64,000 nucleotides of DNA from Collinsella aerofaciens. Its GTDB lineage: Bacteria; Actinomycetota; Coriobacteriia; Coriobacteriales; Coriobacteriaceae. Location: positions 154,084-218,083 of the forward strand of contig NZ_JADNGN010000001.1 of NCBI RefSeq assembly GCF_015553355.1, written 5' to 3'. This document shows, in pieces, positions 42,235-52,123 of the stretch; position 1 is the stretch's first letter; each line of letters opens with the position of its first letter. The notes under the pieces were generated by a model. The model saw nothing but the letters and a program-made list of their open reading frames with translations, made no database searches and was not told where the DNA came from. The position numbers and the translations under genes are program-made.

Positions 42235-43482
42235 CTAGCTCCTCGTATATCTACGCAGCGCGATGGCGGCGTTGTGCCCGCCAAAGCCTAGGTTGGTCGA
42301 AAGCGCCCAGGTAAGGTCGGCGCGAACTGCGCGATTGGGCGTGTAGTCAAGATCGCAGGCGGGATCGGGCGTGCGGTAGTTAATGGTCGGCGGCACCACG
42401 CCCTGCTCGAGCGCCATGGCGCAGGCCATGACCTCGATGGCGCCCGTGGCACCGATCATGTGGCCGGTCATCGACTTGGTCGACGAGACGTGCGCGGCGC
42501 GCGCCGCGTCCTCGCCGAGCGCACGCTTAATGCCCGCCGTCTCGGACGAATCGTTGAGCTTGGTCGATGTGCCGTGGGCATTGATGTAGAGGCCCTCGGA
42601 AGGCCTGACGTCGCCCTCGGTCACCGCCAGCGATATCGCGCGGGCAATGCCGGCAGCCTCGGGATCAGGGCTCGTGATGTGATAGGCATCATCGGTGTTG
42701 CCGTAGCCCACGACCTCGGCATAAATGTGCGCACCGCGCGCCTGCGCATGTTCCATGCTCTCGAGCACGAGCACGCAGGCGCCCTCGCCCATCACAAAGC
42801 CATCGCGGTCTGCATCGAACGGGCGGCAAGCCGTCGCGGGATCAGGGTTGGTGGTCAATGCGCGGCAGGACGTAAAGCCTGCAATGGCATCGGGGATAAT
42901 TGCGGCCTCGGCGCCGCCCGCGAGGATCGCGTCGGCATAGCCGTGCTTTATGGCGCGGAACGCCTCGCCCACCGCATGGGCCGAGGTTGCGCACGCGGTC
43001 ACCACGGGCAGGGTCGGGCCCTTTGCCTTGTGGCGGATTGCGATATTGCCCGATGCCATGTTGGGGATCATCATCGCGATCATATAGGGCGATGCGCGGC
43101 GGGGCCCACATTCGGCAATCGTATGGACGTTGTCGACGAGCGTCGTCATGCCGCCCACGCCCGAGCCCACGTAGACGCCCAGGCGCTCGCGATCGATGGC
43201 GCCTTCGACATCAAAGCCCGCATCGTGCATGGCTTCGTCCGAAGCCGCCATCGCAAACTGAACACAGGGGTCGAGATGCTTGGCGTCACGCTTGCCAAAG
43301 TACTCGTTGCCGTCAAAGCCCTTGACCTCGGCCGCCACCTTGACGGCAAACGCATCGGTATCGAAGTGCGTGATCGGGCCGATGCCGCACGTGCCAGCAC
43401 ACATTGCCGCCCAGGTGGCAAGCGCGGTGTTGCCGAGCGGCGACACGGCACCGATACCGGTGATTGCAACTCTCTGTTCCAT
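42235..43482 (-). CDS. fabF: 3-oxoacyl-ACP synthase II FabF
   Basis: A 415-residue condensing enzyme that elongates acyl-ACP with malonyl-ACP. VVTACATSAHAVGEA holds the active-site Cys, and the two His lie in NAHGTSTKLND and MTGHMIGATG. Several Met codons cluster at the start; I choose the one at 43482 for its spacing to GGAG (6 nt). Overlap or short gaps link it with fabG and accB. Confidence 0.95.
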   Translation of the reverse strand: MEQRVAITGIGAVSPLGNTALATWAAMCAGTCGIGPITHFDTDAFAVKVAAEVKGFDGNEYFGKRDAKHLDPCVQFAMAASDEAMHDAGFDVEGAIDRERLGVYVGSGVGGMTTLVDNVHTIAECGPRRASPYMIAMMIPNMASGNIAIRHKAKGPTLPVVTACATSAHAVGEAFRAIKHGYADAILAGGAEAAIIPDAIAGFTSCRALTTNPDPATACRPFDADRDGFVMGEGACVLVLESMEHAQARGAHIYAEVVGYGNTDDAYHITSPDPEAAGIARAISLAVTEGDVRPSEGLYINAHGTSTKLNDSSETAGIKRALGEDAARAAHVSSTKSMTGHMIGATGAIEVMACAMALEQGVVPPTINYRTPDPACDLDYTPNRAVRADLTWALSTNLGFGGHNAAIALRRYTRS

Positions 43483-43521
43483 CATGGTCTCCTCATCCAA
43501 GCCGTTCTTCGGCCCTGGTTT

Positions 43522-44295
43522 CTACATCGCCATTCCGCCGTCGACGCGCACGACCTCACCCGTAATGTAGGCAGCCGCATCACTCGCCAGAAAGCGCACT
43601 ACGCCGGCCACCTCCTCAGGGCGCGCCATACGCTTAAGGGGAATCTGCTCCTCGGTTACCGTACGCACCTTCTCCGAGAGCTTTGCCGTCATATCCGTCT
43701 CGACAAACCCGGGGGCAACCGCGTTCACTCGTACGCCGCGGGGCGCAAGCTCGCGCGCCACCGCCTTGGTCAGGCCGATCACGCCCGCCTTGGAGGCAGC
43801 GTAGTTGGCTTGCCCGGCATTGCCCATCAGGCCCACGACCGAGCTCATGTTGACGACGCAGCCGCCGCGCTGGCGCATAAAGGTCTTGGTGAGCGCGCGC
43901 GTCGTGTTAAACGTTCCTTTAAGATTGACATCGAGCACGCGATCGAAGGCGTCATCGCCCATGCGCATGAGCAGGCCATCGCGGGTGATGCCAGCGTTGT
44001 TGACGAGCGCCCAAATGGAGCCAAAGTCGTTGAGGACCGCTTCCACGCACGCGTTGACGGCAGCGGGGTCGGCCACGTCGCATTGATATGAGCGCGCCGT
44101 GGCGCCAGCCGCCTCGCAGGCGTCGCACGTCTCGCGCGCCGCATCGACGCTGCCGGCATAGACGACGGCGATATCGTAGCCATCCTCCGCCAGACCGATA
44201 GCGCAGGCGCGGCCGATACCCCGCGAGCCGCCCGTGACCAGTGCCACGTGACGTGAGTCGTTGCGCTCGAGCGCGCCATTGTTCAAGTTGCCCAT
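43522..44295 (-). CDS. fabG: 3-oxoacyl-ACP reductase FabG
   Basis: A 257-residue short-chain dehydrogenase that reduces 3-oxoacyl-ACP with NADPH. The cofactor motif is VTGGSRGIGRACAIGLA (about 20-36); catalytic Ser-Tyr-Lys are in NMSSVVGLMGNAGQANYAASKAG (split, Tyr in NYAASK). NNAG is present (about 93). Start ATG after AAAGGAAT. It lies between fabD and fabF. Confidence 0.95.
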   Translation of the reverse strand: MGNLNNGALERNDSRHVALVTGGSRGIGRACAIGLAEDGYDIAVVYAGSVDAARETCDACEAAGATARSYQCDVADPAAVNACVEAVLNDFGSIWALVNNAGITRDGLLMRMGDDAFDRVLDVNLKGTFNTTRALTKTFMRQRGGCVVNMSSVVGLMGNAGQANYAASKAGVIGLTKAVARELAPRGVRVNAVAPGFVETDMTAKLSEKVRTVTEEQIPLKRMARPEEVAGVVRFLASDAAAYITGEVVRVDGGMAM

Positions 44296-44325
44296 GTCAT
44301 TCCTTTCGGGTTACAGCCCTGTGGA

Positions 44326-45252
44326 CTATGCGAGCTCGTCGGCAATAGCTGCGACCTGCTCGGCCGTCTCGCACGAATACACACGAACGTCGCTCAACGT
44401 ACGCTTGACCAGGCCGGACAGCGTTTTGCCGGGGCCGACCTCAATAAACGTGTCGATGCCCTGATCCTGCAGAGTATGCAGCGTGTCGACCCAGCGAACG
44501 GCATGACTCACCTGGTTGGCCAGCACCTCCGATGCCGTCTGGGGGTCCGCCGGATAGGGCGCCGCTGTCATATTTGCCAAAACAGGAATGAGCAACGGGG
44601 ACGGCGCGTGACCGGCCTCAATATATGCGGCAAGGCCACAGGCCGCCTCGGCCATATAGGGGCTATGAAATGCACCCGACACCGCGACCTTCATGGCGCG
44701 GCCGCCAGCCTCTTTTACTAGGACGTCGAGGGTCTGCAGCGCATCGGGCGCTCCGGCCACAACCGTCTGCTGGGGACTGTTGTAGTTGACCGGCCAGCAG
44801 TCCTCGCCGGCCTGCGCAGCCAGGTTCTCGACTTGCGCAGCATCAAGTTTGATGACGGCGCGCATGCCGCCGGGGTGACGCTCGGCCGCCGTGGCCATCA
44901 ATGCCGCGCGCTCACACACGAGCTCAAAACCCGCTCGCGTATCGAATGCCCCCGCAAAGGTGAGTGCAGCGACCTCGCCCAGCGAGAATCCCGCACAGGC
45001 GGCAGGCACCACGCCGCGCTCGCGCAGGGCGACGGCGACAGCCAAGTCGTGCACGAACACGCAAGGCTGCGTGTTCTCGGTCTGCGAGAGCTCCTCCTTG
45101 GAGGCGCTCCGGCACTGCTCGCTCGTCCCCGGGCGCACCTCATCGGCAATGGCGAACACCTCGGCAGCCGCCGGCGATGTCTCGATCAAGTCGACGCCCA
45201 TCGCGGGGTGCTGGGCACCCTGGCCGGCAAACAAAAACGCTACGCCACCCAT
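44326..45252 (-). CDS. fabD: Malonyl-CoA-ACP transacylase FabD
   Basis: A 308-residue transferase that loads malonate on ACP. FLFAGQGAQHPAMG starts the fold; the active Ser is in AGFSLGEVAAL, with Phe where E. coli has His next to it (GHSLG); Bacillus has GLSLG, so this varies in nature. The catalytic His is in SGAFHSPYM. Start ATG at 45252 (GTG at 45258 is the alternative), overlapping fabK by 13 bp. Confidence 0.93.
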   Translation of the reverse strand: MGGVAFLFAGQGAQHPAMGVDLIETSPAAAEVFAIADEVRPGTSEQCRSASKEELSQTENTQPCVFVHDLAVAVALRERGVVPAACAGFSLGEVAALTFAGAFDTRAGFELVCERAALMATAAERHPGGMRAVIKLDAAQVENLAAQAGEDCWPVNYNSPQQTVVAGAPDALQTLDVLVKEAGGRAMKVAVSGAFHSPYMAEAACGLAAYIEAGHAPSPLLIPVLANMTAAPYPADPQTASEVLANQVSHAVRWVDTLHTLQDQGIDTFIEVGPGKTLSGLVKRTLSDVRVYSCETAEQVAAIADELA

Positions 45253-46184
45253 GCGCACGCACCCTTCAGGACGTGCTCGGCGCCATCGACCAGGTCGTCA
45301 ACGATTTCGCGTGCGCTCTGGCGCTCGTTGACCATGCCGGCAATCTGTCCACACAAAAACGAACCCTCTTCGTAGTTGCCGTCCTTGGCGGCCTTACGCA
45401 GCGCACCGGTTCCCATAGCACCGAGCTCCTCGGCACTCGCGCCGGAACCCTCGCTCTTGGCATAGGCGTTGGTGAAGGGGCTCTTGAGGGCGCGCACTGG
45501 ATGTCCCGTCGAGCGACCGGTCGCACGCGTCGAAGTGTCGTTGGCCTTCAGGACCATCTCTTTGTACTGCTCCGAGACGGTGCACTCGTCTGCGACCAGA
45601 AAGCGCGTACCCACTTGCACGCCTTCGGCGCCCAGCATAAAGGCGGCCGCCACGCCGCGGCCGTCGGCAATACCGCCGGCGGCCACGACGGGAATGTCAA
45701 CCGCATCGACGACCTGCGGCACCAGTGCCATCGTCGAGGTCTCGCCAATATGGCCGCCCGATTCGGTACCCTCGGCAACAACCGCCGTGGCTCCACGACG
45801 TGCCACGAGGCGCGCCAGCGCCACCGAGGCAACGACCGGGATGACCTTGATGCCCGCCTCGTTCCACGCCTTCATGTACTTGGCGGGATTGCCGGCGCCC
45901 GTCACGACGACCGGCACTCGCTCGTCAATCACGACCTGCGCGACCTCGTCGGCAAACGGGCTCATGAGCATGACGTTGACGCCAAAGAGCTTATCCGTCT
46001 TGGCGCGCAGCTCATGAATCTGGTCGCGAAGCCAGTTGGCGTCGGCGTTCATGGCCGCGATGATGCCTAAGCCACCCGCCTCGGACACTGCGGACGCCAG
46101 CGAGGCATCGGCAATCCAGGCCATACCGCCCTGGAACACGGGCTTTTCGATGCCGAGCAGATCGCAGAGAGGAGTCTTGAGCAT
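45240..46184 (-). CDS. fabK: Enoyl-ACP reductase II FabK (FMN)
   Basis: A 314-residue FMN enzyme of the nitronate monooxygenase-like fold that does the last step of each elongation round. VFQGGMAWIADASLASAVSEAGGLG starts the barrel, shown here in part as PVFQGGMAWIADA; AEGTESGGHIG and VAAGGIADGRGVAAA are FMN and phosphate sites. FabK is not inhibited by triclosan, unlike FabI, and no FabI is in the operon. The ribosome site lies in the end of acpP, 3 bp upstream. Confidence 0.95.
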   Translation of the reverse strand: MLKTPLCDLLGIEKPVFQGGMAWIADASLASAVSEAGGLGIIAAMNADANWLRDQIHELRAKTDKLFGVNVMLMSPFADEVAQVVIDERVPVVVTGAGNPAKYMKAWNEAGIKVIPVVASVALARLVARRGATAVVAEGTESGGHIGETSTMALVPQVVDAVDIPVVAAGGIADGRGVAAAFMLGAEGVQVGTRFLVADECTVSEQYKEMVLKANDTSTRATGRSTGHPVRALKSPFTNAYAKSEGSGASAEELGAMGTGALRKAAKDGNYEEGSFLCGQIAGMVNERQSAREIVDDLVDGAEHVLKGACAWVA

Positions 46185-46186
46185 CT

Positions 46187-46423
46187 CTACTTCTCCAATG
46201 CCGCCTCGACCGTATCGGCGAACTCGCCGACCGTCTTGGGGTTCTCCTCGGTATCGAGCTGGATGCCAAACTCGTCCTCGACGGCAACGAGGATCTCGAC
46301 GGTGCCCAGGCTGTCGAGACCAATCTCCTCGAGCGTGGACTCGGGCTTCATCTCGACATCGTCAAGACCGGCGGTCTCGCGGATAACGTCGCAAACGCGC
46401 TCGAAGGTCTTCTGATCTGCCAT
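46187..46423 (-). CDS. acpP: Acyl carrier protein
   Basis: A 78-residue four-helix carrier. The phosphopantetheine Ser is in EEIGLDSLGTVEI (LDSLG, about residue 38). It is strongly acidic, as usual. It lies second in the operon after fabH, 52 bp downstream, with GGAGAA before its ATG. Substrate of every enzyme in the cluster. Confidence 0.97.
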   Translation of the reverse strand: MADQKTFERVCDVIRETAGLDDVEMKPESTLEEIGLDSLGTVEILVAVEDEFGIQLDTEENPKTVGEFADTVEAALEK

Positions 46424-46475
46424 GGTAGTTCTCCTTTGTTTGTGCCCTAGGGGCGTTTTTATTTCCTATGTGCGA

Positions 46476-47435
46476 CTACTTCCAACGAAGCAGATAGCCA
46501 CCTATATCCAGACCGGCGCCAAATCCAACGAGGGCGATGGTGTCGTCCTCATTCAGTGCGTCGGTACGTGCCAGCCGGTCAAGCGCAAAGGGAATGCAGG
46601 CGCTCGAAATGTTGCCGGTCTCGCGTAGCGTTCGAACCACGCGCTCGCCTGGCACGCCGAGACGCTTGACCGCCTGACTCAGGATTCGTTCGTTAGCCTG
46701 ATGGAATACAAAATGATCGATGTCTTCGACCGAAATGCCCGCATCACTCGCAAGCTTATGGACCGTGTCGCAGATGGCGTTGACGCCGAACTTGAACACG
46801 CGGCGACCATTCATGGACAGCACGCTCTCGCTATCTGCGGAAGCCTTAAACGGCGAGTTGCCGACCAGACCGGGAACGTGCAACGTCTCGACGTCGGGCG
46901 CCGTCGAAAGCTCAACGGCAAGGGGGCTGTCTCCCCCAGCCCCAATCACTGCGGCGCCCGCCCCATCGCCAAAGAGCACGCAGGTGGCGCGGTCGGTCCA
47001 GTCGAGCGCGCGCGTCATCTGCTCGGCAGCAACGATAAGCACGCGCTCGGCACGGCCACGGGCGATATAGCACTCGGCGACATCGAGCGCAAATACGAAG
47101 CCGGCGCAGGCCGCCGAGACATCGAAGGCAGGGCACGTCGCGCCAAGTCGCTCAGCAACGGCACACGCCTCGGCGGGAACAAGGTGGTCACCCGTCGTCG
47201 TCGAGCAGACGATCAGATCCAGCTGGCTCGCGTCGATTCCGGACACCTGGAGTGCCCGCTCGCTCGCCGCTACGGCAAGGTCGTCAAGTGACTCGGTGGT
47301 GCAGACGTGGCGGCTCTTGATACCTGTGCGGGTAAAAATCCACTCATCCGAGGTATCGAGGAACTCGGACAGCTCGTCATTGGAAACACTGCGCTTAGGA
47401 AGCGCCGAGCCTGTTCCAAGAATCGTGAAACCCAT
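46476..47435 (-). CDS. fabH: 3-oxoacyl-ACP synthase III FabH
   Basis: A 319-residue starter condensing enzyme. The catalytic Cys is in VSAACAGFVFAL, His in DHFVFHQANERI and Asn in GNISSACIP. ATG at 47435 follows AAAGGAGG at 6 nt. First gene of the lipid operon; the next gene upstream is birA on the other strand. The upstream direct repeats at 47453 and 47501 lie around the promoter. Confidence 0.95.
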   Translation of the reverse strand: MGFTILGTGSALPKRSVSNDELSEFLDTSDEWIFTRTGIKSRHVCTTESLDDLAVAASERALQVSGIDASQLDLIVCSTTTGDHLVPAEACAVAERLGATCPAFDVSAACAGFVFALDVAECYIARGRAERVLIVAAEQMTRALDWTDRATCVLFGDGAGAAVIGAGGDSPLAVELSTAPDVETLHVPGLVGNSPFKASADSESVLSMNGRRVFKFGVNAICDTVHKLASDAGISVEDIDHFVFHQANERILSQAVKRLGVPGERVVRTLRETGNISSACIPFALDRLARTDALNEDDTIALVGFGAGLDIGGYLLRWK

Positions 47436-47452
47436 CACTAACCTCCTTTGAG

Positions 47453-47518
47453 TTGTTGACGTGTTTACATCGACCAAGAGAGGATAGCGCATTTCAGTCA
47501 TTGTTGACGTGTTAACAT
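47453..47518. promoter_or_regulatory. Two 18-bp direct repeats between fabH and birA
   Basis: TTGTTGACGTGTTTACAT (47453-47470) and TTGTTGACGTGTTAACAT (47501-47518) differ at one base and start 48 bp apart. Each is an imperfect palindrome (TTGT..AC..GT..ACAT). A -10-like TATCCT on the minus strand lies between, for fabH. They look like operators of a fatty acid synthesis regulator; no regulator gene is in the window. Confidence 0.6.
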
Positions 47519-47611
47519 TAAATTGTCCAAATGCGACAAAGGCTTCACATTGTGTCTGTCTCTCGACACCATTGCGTTATTCACTTATTCATTAAGGAGG
47601 TAGCAGCCGCT

Positions 47612-48388
47612 ATGGATGCTCAATTAACGATAGTCGACGTAACCGGATCGACCAACGATGACCTGCTCGAAGCAGGAAAACAAGGAGCTCCGCACGGCAC
47701 AGGACTTGCCGCCCGGGCTCAGACAGCAGGACGTGGCCGGCGCGGCCACAAGTGGGATTCAACCGCCGGCAACCTATTGCTTTCGATTGTCCTGCGTCCA
47801 TGCGTTAATCCTGCAAAGTACTCTGGTCTTGCAGCCGTCAGCGGCCTAGCGGTGCTCGAGGCGCTCGAAAATCAGGGTCTTACAAACGAGATTGGCCTCA
47901 AATGGCCCAACGATTTGGTCGCGCGAGGATGCAAGCTCGGCGGCATTCTGGTCGAGGCCGCACGCGATAACGAAGGCAAACCTTTCGCCGTCTGCGGCAT
48001 TGGCGTCAATGTGAACTACACACCCCAAGAGGTGCCCGATGGCGGCCTGGCGGCAATTGGCCTCTCAGACCTCAACGAGAATGTTCCCGCCGTCGATGTG
48101 CTACTCAAGGAGGTCTATCACGCGGTCGTGAACGCTGTAGACACATGGGCAGAGCGTCTCAACGCCATGGAAGAAGACGCCGGACCGCTCGCGCCCGTCC
48201 GCGGCGAATATATCGCTCATCTCAATTGGATTGGAGAGCGTGTTACCGCCCGCTCCCCCGCTGGGGACGAGCTGGCGCGAGGCATCTTTCAAACGGTCGA
48301 CTGCTTTGGTCGCGCGTGCATCGAGACCGAAGACGGCTTGCGATCCTTCCATTTTGAGGAGGCATCGCTGCGTCCCGTGGGCAAATAA
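47612..48388 (+). CDS. birA: Biotin-acetyl-CoA-carboxylase ligase BirA
   Basis: A 258-residue biotin protein ligase that activates biotin as biotinyl-AMP and attaches it to AccB. ARAQTAGRGRRGHKWDS holds the biotinyl-5'-AMP loop (GRGRRG), and KWPNDLVARGCKLGGILVEA, split as KWPNDLV and KLGGILVE, holds the catalytic Lys. There is no N-terminal helix-turn-helix, so it is a ligase only and not a biotin repressor. AAGGAGG lies 11 nt before the ATG, a little far. Divergent from fabH. Confidence 0.92.
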   Translation: MDAQLTIVDVTGSTNDDLLEAGKQGAPHGTGLAARAQTAGRGRRGHKWDSTAGNLLLSIVLRPCVNPAKYSGLAAVSGLAVLEALENQGLTNEIGLKWPNDLVARGCKLGGILVEAARDNEGKPFAVCGIGVNVNYTPQEVPDGGLAAIGLSDLNENVPAVDVLLKEVYHAVVNAVDTWAERLNAMEEDAGPLAPVRGEYIAHLNWIGERVTARSPAGDELARGIFQTVDCFGRACIETEDGLRSFHFEEASLRPVGK

Positions 48389-48445
48389 GGCGTCACAGCC
48401 ACCCATTCGGCTGCATTGCCCGGGTCCCCAAGGTCACCATTCAAA

Positions 48446-48483
48446 ACAAAAGAGCCCCGCTACCGTAATAGCAGCGGGGCTCT
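48446..48483 (-). terminator. Terminator after rpsJ
   Basis: AGAGCCCCGCT (48451-48461) and AGCGGGGCTCT (48473-48483) pair over 11 bp; on the minus strand TTTTGTTTT follows. It closes the rpsL-rpsG-fusA-rpsJ operon. It also faces the end of birA on the plus strand. Confidence 0.85.
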
Positions 48484-48504
48484 GTAAGCTATGAGCGATA
48501 TCGC

Positions 48505-48813
48505 TTAGAGCTTGATGTCGATGTCGACGCCAGCGGGGAGGTCGAGACGCATGAGCGAATCAACGGTGCCCGAGGTGGGGTCGAGGATGTCGATGAGGCG
48601 CTTGTGGGTGCGCATCTCGAACTGCTCACGAGAGTCCTTGTTCACGTGCGGCGAGCGGATAACCGTGTACAGGTTGCGCTCGGTGGGCAGGGGGACAGGA
48701 CCGGAAACGCGAGCGCCGGTCTTCTGAGCGGTCTCGACGATGAGCTTCGCGGACTGATCGACGACCTCGTGATCATAGCCCTTGAGGCGAATGCGGATCT
48801 TCTGGGTAGCCAA
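48505..48813 (-). CDS. rpsJ: Ribosomal protein S10
   Basis: A 102-residue 30S head protein, also the NusE antitermination factor. [17 protein letters not shown] and [10 protein letters not shown] are typical. In most bacteria it starts the S10 operon before rplC; here it ends the str operon, followed by a terminator. Start ATG after GGAGG in the 60-bp gap from fusA. Confidence 0.97.
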   Translation of the reverse strand: MATQKIRIRLKGYDHEVVDQSAKLIVETAQKTGARVSGPVPLPTERNLYTVIRSPHVNKDSREQFEMRTHKRLIDILDPTSGTVDSLMRLDLPAGVDIDIKL

Positions 48814-48873
48814 CTTAAACCTCCAAAGAGTGCGAGAGATGTTCTCGCGGATTACGTAACAGGGAGCTCGAAC

Positions 48874-50973
48874 TTAGGCGTTCTTGCTCATGACCTCGTC
48901 CACGATGGACTTGGGCGCGGGCTCATAAGAGTCGAACTGCATCGTGTAGGATGCACGGCCCTGGGTCTGGGAGCGAAGGTCGGTAGCGTAACCGAACATC
49001 TCGCCCAGCGGCACCTTGGCACGGATGAGCTTGCTGTTCTTGCGATCCTCCATGCCCTCGATCTTGCCGCGGCGACCGGAGAGGTTGCCCATAACGTCGC
49101 CCATGTACTGCTCGGGGGTCTCGACCTCGACAGCCATGATCGGCTCGAGCAGCTGCGGATCGGACTTCTTGAGGGCGTCCTTGATAGCCATGGAACCGGC
49201 GATCTTGAAGGCGGCCTCGGAGGAGTCGACCTCGTGGTAAGAACCGTCGAACAGGGTGACCTTAACGTCGAGGACCGGGAAGCCGGCGATAACACCGGTG
49301 TTCAGGGCCTCCTGGATGCCCTTGTCGATGGACGGGATGTACTCCTTGGGCACGACGCCGCCGACGATAGCGTTGACGAACTCGTAGCCGAAGCCCTCCT
49401 CCATCTTCTCGAGCTTGATGACGGCGTGGCCGTACTGACCGCGACCGCCGGACTGACGGACGAACTTGCCCTCAGCCTTCTCGACGTCGTGACCAGCGGT
49501 CTCGCGGTAGGCAACCTGGGGCTTACCAACGTTAGCGTCAACCTTGAACTCACGGAGCAGACGGTCGACGATGATCTCGAGGTGCAGCTCGCCCATGCCG
49601 GCGATGATGGTCTGGCCGGTCTCGTGGTTGGTGGACACCTGGAAGGTCGGGTCCTCCTCGGCGAGCTTGGTCAGAGCCAGGGACATCTTGTCCTGCTCGG
49701 CCTTGGTCTTGGGCTCGATGGCAACGTCGATAACGGGCTTAGCGAACTCGATCTTCTCGAGGACGATCTCCTTGCCCTCGGCGCACAGGGTGTCGCCGGT
49801 GGTGGAGTTCTTGAAGCCGACGCAAGCGACGATGTCGCCGGCGGCAGCGTCGTCACGGTCGATACGCTCGGCGGCGTTCATCTCGAGGATGCGGCCGAGG
49901 CGCTCGCGCTGACCGTTGGAAGCGTTGACCACGTAGGAGCCGGACTCGGCGCGGCCGGAGTAAACGCGGACGTAGGTGAGCTTACCGACGAACGGGTCGG
50001 TCATGATCTTGAAGACCAGGCCGGAGAAGGGCTCGTCGAAGGAAGGATGACGCTGGATCTCCTCGCTGGTGTCCGGATCGGTACCGGTGACGGCCTCGAC
50101 GTCGAGCGGGCTGGGCAGGTAGTCGACGACAGCGTCGAGCAGCTCCTGGACGCCCTTGTTCTTGTAGGCGGAGCCCACGAAGACGAGGTTGAGCTCGTTG
50201 GCCAGAACGCCCTTGCGCAGAGCAGCCTTGAGCTCCTCGACGGTGAAGTCCTCCTCCATGAGGATCTTCTCCATGAGCTCGTCGTCAAAGCTGGCAGCAG
50301 CGTCGAGGAGCTCCTCGCGCTTGGTGGCAGCGATGTCGGCAAACTCAGCCGGGATCTCGTCCATCGGCTCGGGGTAGGTCATGCCCTTCTCGTCGGCCTT
50401 GAAGTCCCATGCAGTCATGGTAACGAGGTCGATGACGCCCCAGAAGTTGTCCTCGGCGCCCATCGGGACCTGAGCGGCCACGGCGTTAGCGTCGAGACGA
50501 TCCTTCATGGTCTCGATAGCGTTGAAGAAGTCAGCGCCCACGCGGTCATACTTGTTGATGAAGGCGATACGGGGGACGTTGAAGGTAGAAGCCTGACGCC
50601 AAACGGTCTCAGACTGGGGCTGAACGCCGGCAACGGCGTCGAAGACGGCGACAGCGCCATCGAGGACGCGCAGGCAGCGCTCGACCTCAGCGGTGAAGTC
50701 AACGTGGCCCGGGGTGTCGATGATCTGGATGCGGTAGTCCTTACCGTCCTTGTTCCAGAAGCACGTGGTAGCAGCGGAGGTAATGGTTACGCCGCGCTCC
50801 TGCTCCTGAACCATCCAGTCCATGGTGGCAGCGCCCTCATGGACCTCACCGATCTTGTGGGTCTTACCGGTGTAGTAAAGAATACGCTCGGTCGTGGTGG
50901 TCTTACCAGCATCGATGTGGGCCATGATGCCGATGTTACGGGTATCGGAAAGCTTGTACTTAGGCTTAGCCAT
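48874..50973 (-). CDS. fusA: Elongation factor G
   Basis: A 699-residue translocation GTPase. The G domain motifs are [19 protein letters not shown] (about 17-35), DTPGH (about 83), and NKYDR (about 139). GRGQYGHA lies in domain IV. Standard length. Start ATG after AAGGTAAGGAAC. Between rpsG and rpsJ; tuf, the usual neighbour, is not here or elsewhere in the window. Confidence 0.97.
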   Translation of the reverse strand: MAKPKYKLSDTRNIGIMAHIDAGKTTTTERILYYTGKTHKIGEVHEGAATMDWMVQEQERGVTITSAATTCFWNKDGKDYRIQIIDTPGHVDFTAEVERCLRVLDGAVAVFDAVAGVQPQSETVWRQASTFNVPRIAFINKYDRVGADFFNAIETMKDRLDANAVAAQVPMGAEDNFWGVIDLVTMTAWDFKADEKGMTYPEPMDEIPAEFADIAATKREELLDAAASFDDELMEKILMEEDFTVEELKAALRKGVLANELNLVFVGSAYKNKGVQELLDAVVDYLPSPLDVEAVTGTDPDTSEEIQRHPSFDEPFSGLVFKIMTDPFVGKLTYVRVYSGRAESGSYVVNASNGQRERLGRILEMNAAERIDRDDAAAGDIVACVGFKNSTTGDTLCAEGKEIVLEKIEFAKPVIDVAIEPKTKAEQDKMSLALTKLAEEDPTFQVSTNHETGQTIIAGMGELHLEIIVDRLLREFKVDANVGKPQVAYRETAGHDVEKAEGKFVRQSGGRGQYGHAVIKLEKMEEGFGYEFVNAIVGGVVPKEYIPSIDKGIQEALNTGVIAGFPVLDVKVTLFDGSYHEVDSSEAAFKIAGSMAIKDALKKSDPQLLEPIMAVEVETPEQYMGDVMGNLSGRRGKIEGMEDRKNSKLIRAKVPLGEMFGYATDLRSQTQGRASYTMQFDSYEPAPKSIVDEVMSKNA

Positions 50974-50992
50974 GTTAGTTCCTTACCTTAAC

Positions 50993-51466
50993 TTACCAAC
51001 GATAGTGAGAGAACGCGCGGTTGGCCTCGGCCATCTTGAAGACGTCCTCACGCTTCTTGACGGAAGCGCCCAGGCCGTTGGAAGCGTCGAGGATCTCGTT
51101 GGCGAGACGCTCGGCCATGGTCTTCTCCTTGCGAGCGCGGGAGAAGTTGACGATCCAGCGGATACCCAGAGCGGTGGAACGACGGGAGTTGACCTCCATC
51201 GGGACCTGATAGGTAGCGCCACCGACACGCTTGGGCTTAACCTCGAGCGTGGGCTTGACGTTGTCCATAGCCTTCTTGAAGGTAGCGAGAGCGTCGCCAC
51301 CCTCGGACTTCTCGGCAACGATCTCGAAAGCGGTGTAAACGATGCGCTCAGCGGTGGCCTTCTTGCCGTCAAGAAGGACCTTGTTGATGAGCTGAGTCAC
51401 CAGGCGGTTGTTGTAAACGGCGTCAGGCTGAACCTCACGACGATTAGCTGCTGCACGACGCGGCAT
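50993..51466 (-). CDS. rpsG: Ribosomal protein S7
   Basis: A 157-residue 30S head protein that nucleates assembly. [15 protein letters not shown] and the C-terminal [38 protein letters not shown] are signature parts, split here as [10 protein letters not shown] and NRAFSHYRW. Standard length. 19 bp after it comes fusA. Start ATG after AAGGAGAT. Confidence 0.97.
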   Translation of the reverse strand: MPRRAAANRREVQPDAVYNNRLVTQLINKVLLDGKKATAERIVYTAFEIVAEKSEGGDALATFKKAMDNVKPTLEVKPKRVGGATYQVPMEVNSRRSTALGIRWIVNFSRARKEKTMAERLANEILDASNGLGASVKKREDVFKMAEANRAFSHYRW

Positions 51467-51539
51467 GTGAAATCTCCTTAAGTGTCTACCGTGCGGCGCT
51501 TAGGCGGCACACGGCGAAAGTATCAAAACGTTATCTGGC

Positions 51540-51917
51540 TTATTTAGCCTTGGGGCGCTTAGCACCGTACTTGGAACGGGCCTGCATACGGTTCTGGACC
51601 GGAGCAGCGTCGTAGGCGCCACGGATGACGTGATAACGGACACCAGGGAGGTCACGGACACGACCGCCGCGGACGAGCACGATGGAGTGCTCCTGCAGGT
51701 TGTGGCCCTCACCCGGGATGTAAGCAGTAACTTCGATGCCGTTGACAAGGCGAACACGGGCAACCTTACGAAGAGCCGAGTTCGGCTTCTTGGGGCTCGT
51801 GGTGAAGACGCGGGTGCACACGCCGCGCTTCTGGGAGTTGTGCTGCAGAGCAGCGTTCTTGGACTTCTTGGGCACGGAACGACGGCCCTGGCGAACCAGC
51901 TGGTTAATAGTAGGCAA
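51540..51917 (-). CDS. rpsL: Ribosomal protein S12 with Arg at the K88 streptomycin position
   Basis: A 125-residue decoding-centre protein. [14 protein letters not shown] holds Lys43, and [14 protein letters not shown] carries Arg at residue 88 (codon 51654-51656 on the minus strand), where most bacteria have Lys. K88R is a known streptomycin-resistance substitution in Mycobacterium and E. coli. It may be natural in this lineage. First gene of the str operon, with its promoter at 52011-52039. Start ATG after AAGGAG. Confidence 0.97.
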   Translation of the reverse strand: MPTINQLVRQGRRSVPKKSKNAALQHNSQKRGVCTRVFTTSPKKPNSALRKVARVRLVNGIEVTAYIPGEGHNLQEHSIVLVRGGRVRDLPGVRYHVIRGAYDAAPVQNRMQARSKYGAKRPKAK

Positions 51918-52010
51918 AGCGTACTCCTTCTCGAATGATTCCAGCTTTCTGTAAAGTGCAACGGCTTGAATCGAGGGGTCAGCATCCCCCTACGAAACAC
52001 GCAGTTCGAT

Positions 52011-52063
52011 AGGATACGTGGCGTTAGCTGTGCCGTCAACAGACCACGCCGCCGGGCGTATCC
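52011..52063 (-). promoter_or_regulatory. rpsL promoter and upstream motif
   Basis: Minus-strand -35 TTGACG (52034-52039), 17 nt, -10 TATCCT (52011-52016). Just upstream CACGCC.GCCGGGCGTATCC (52045-52063) matches the GGGCGTATCC part of the motif in front of rplC and rplB. The leader to the ATG is about 90 nt. Confidence 0.7.
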
Positions 52064-52123
52064 CAAAATGAGCATATTTCCGCAAAGCCTACACAAAAGG
52101 AATCCCCTTCTGTGCGCGGGGGC

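Noticed and set aside
47612-48388. BirA as repressor of the fatty acid operon
   Set aside because: The protein has no N-terminal helix-turn-helix, so it should be ligase only.
48604-50991. 795-codon open frame on the plus strand
   Set aside because: Antisense shadow of fusA.
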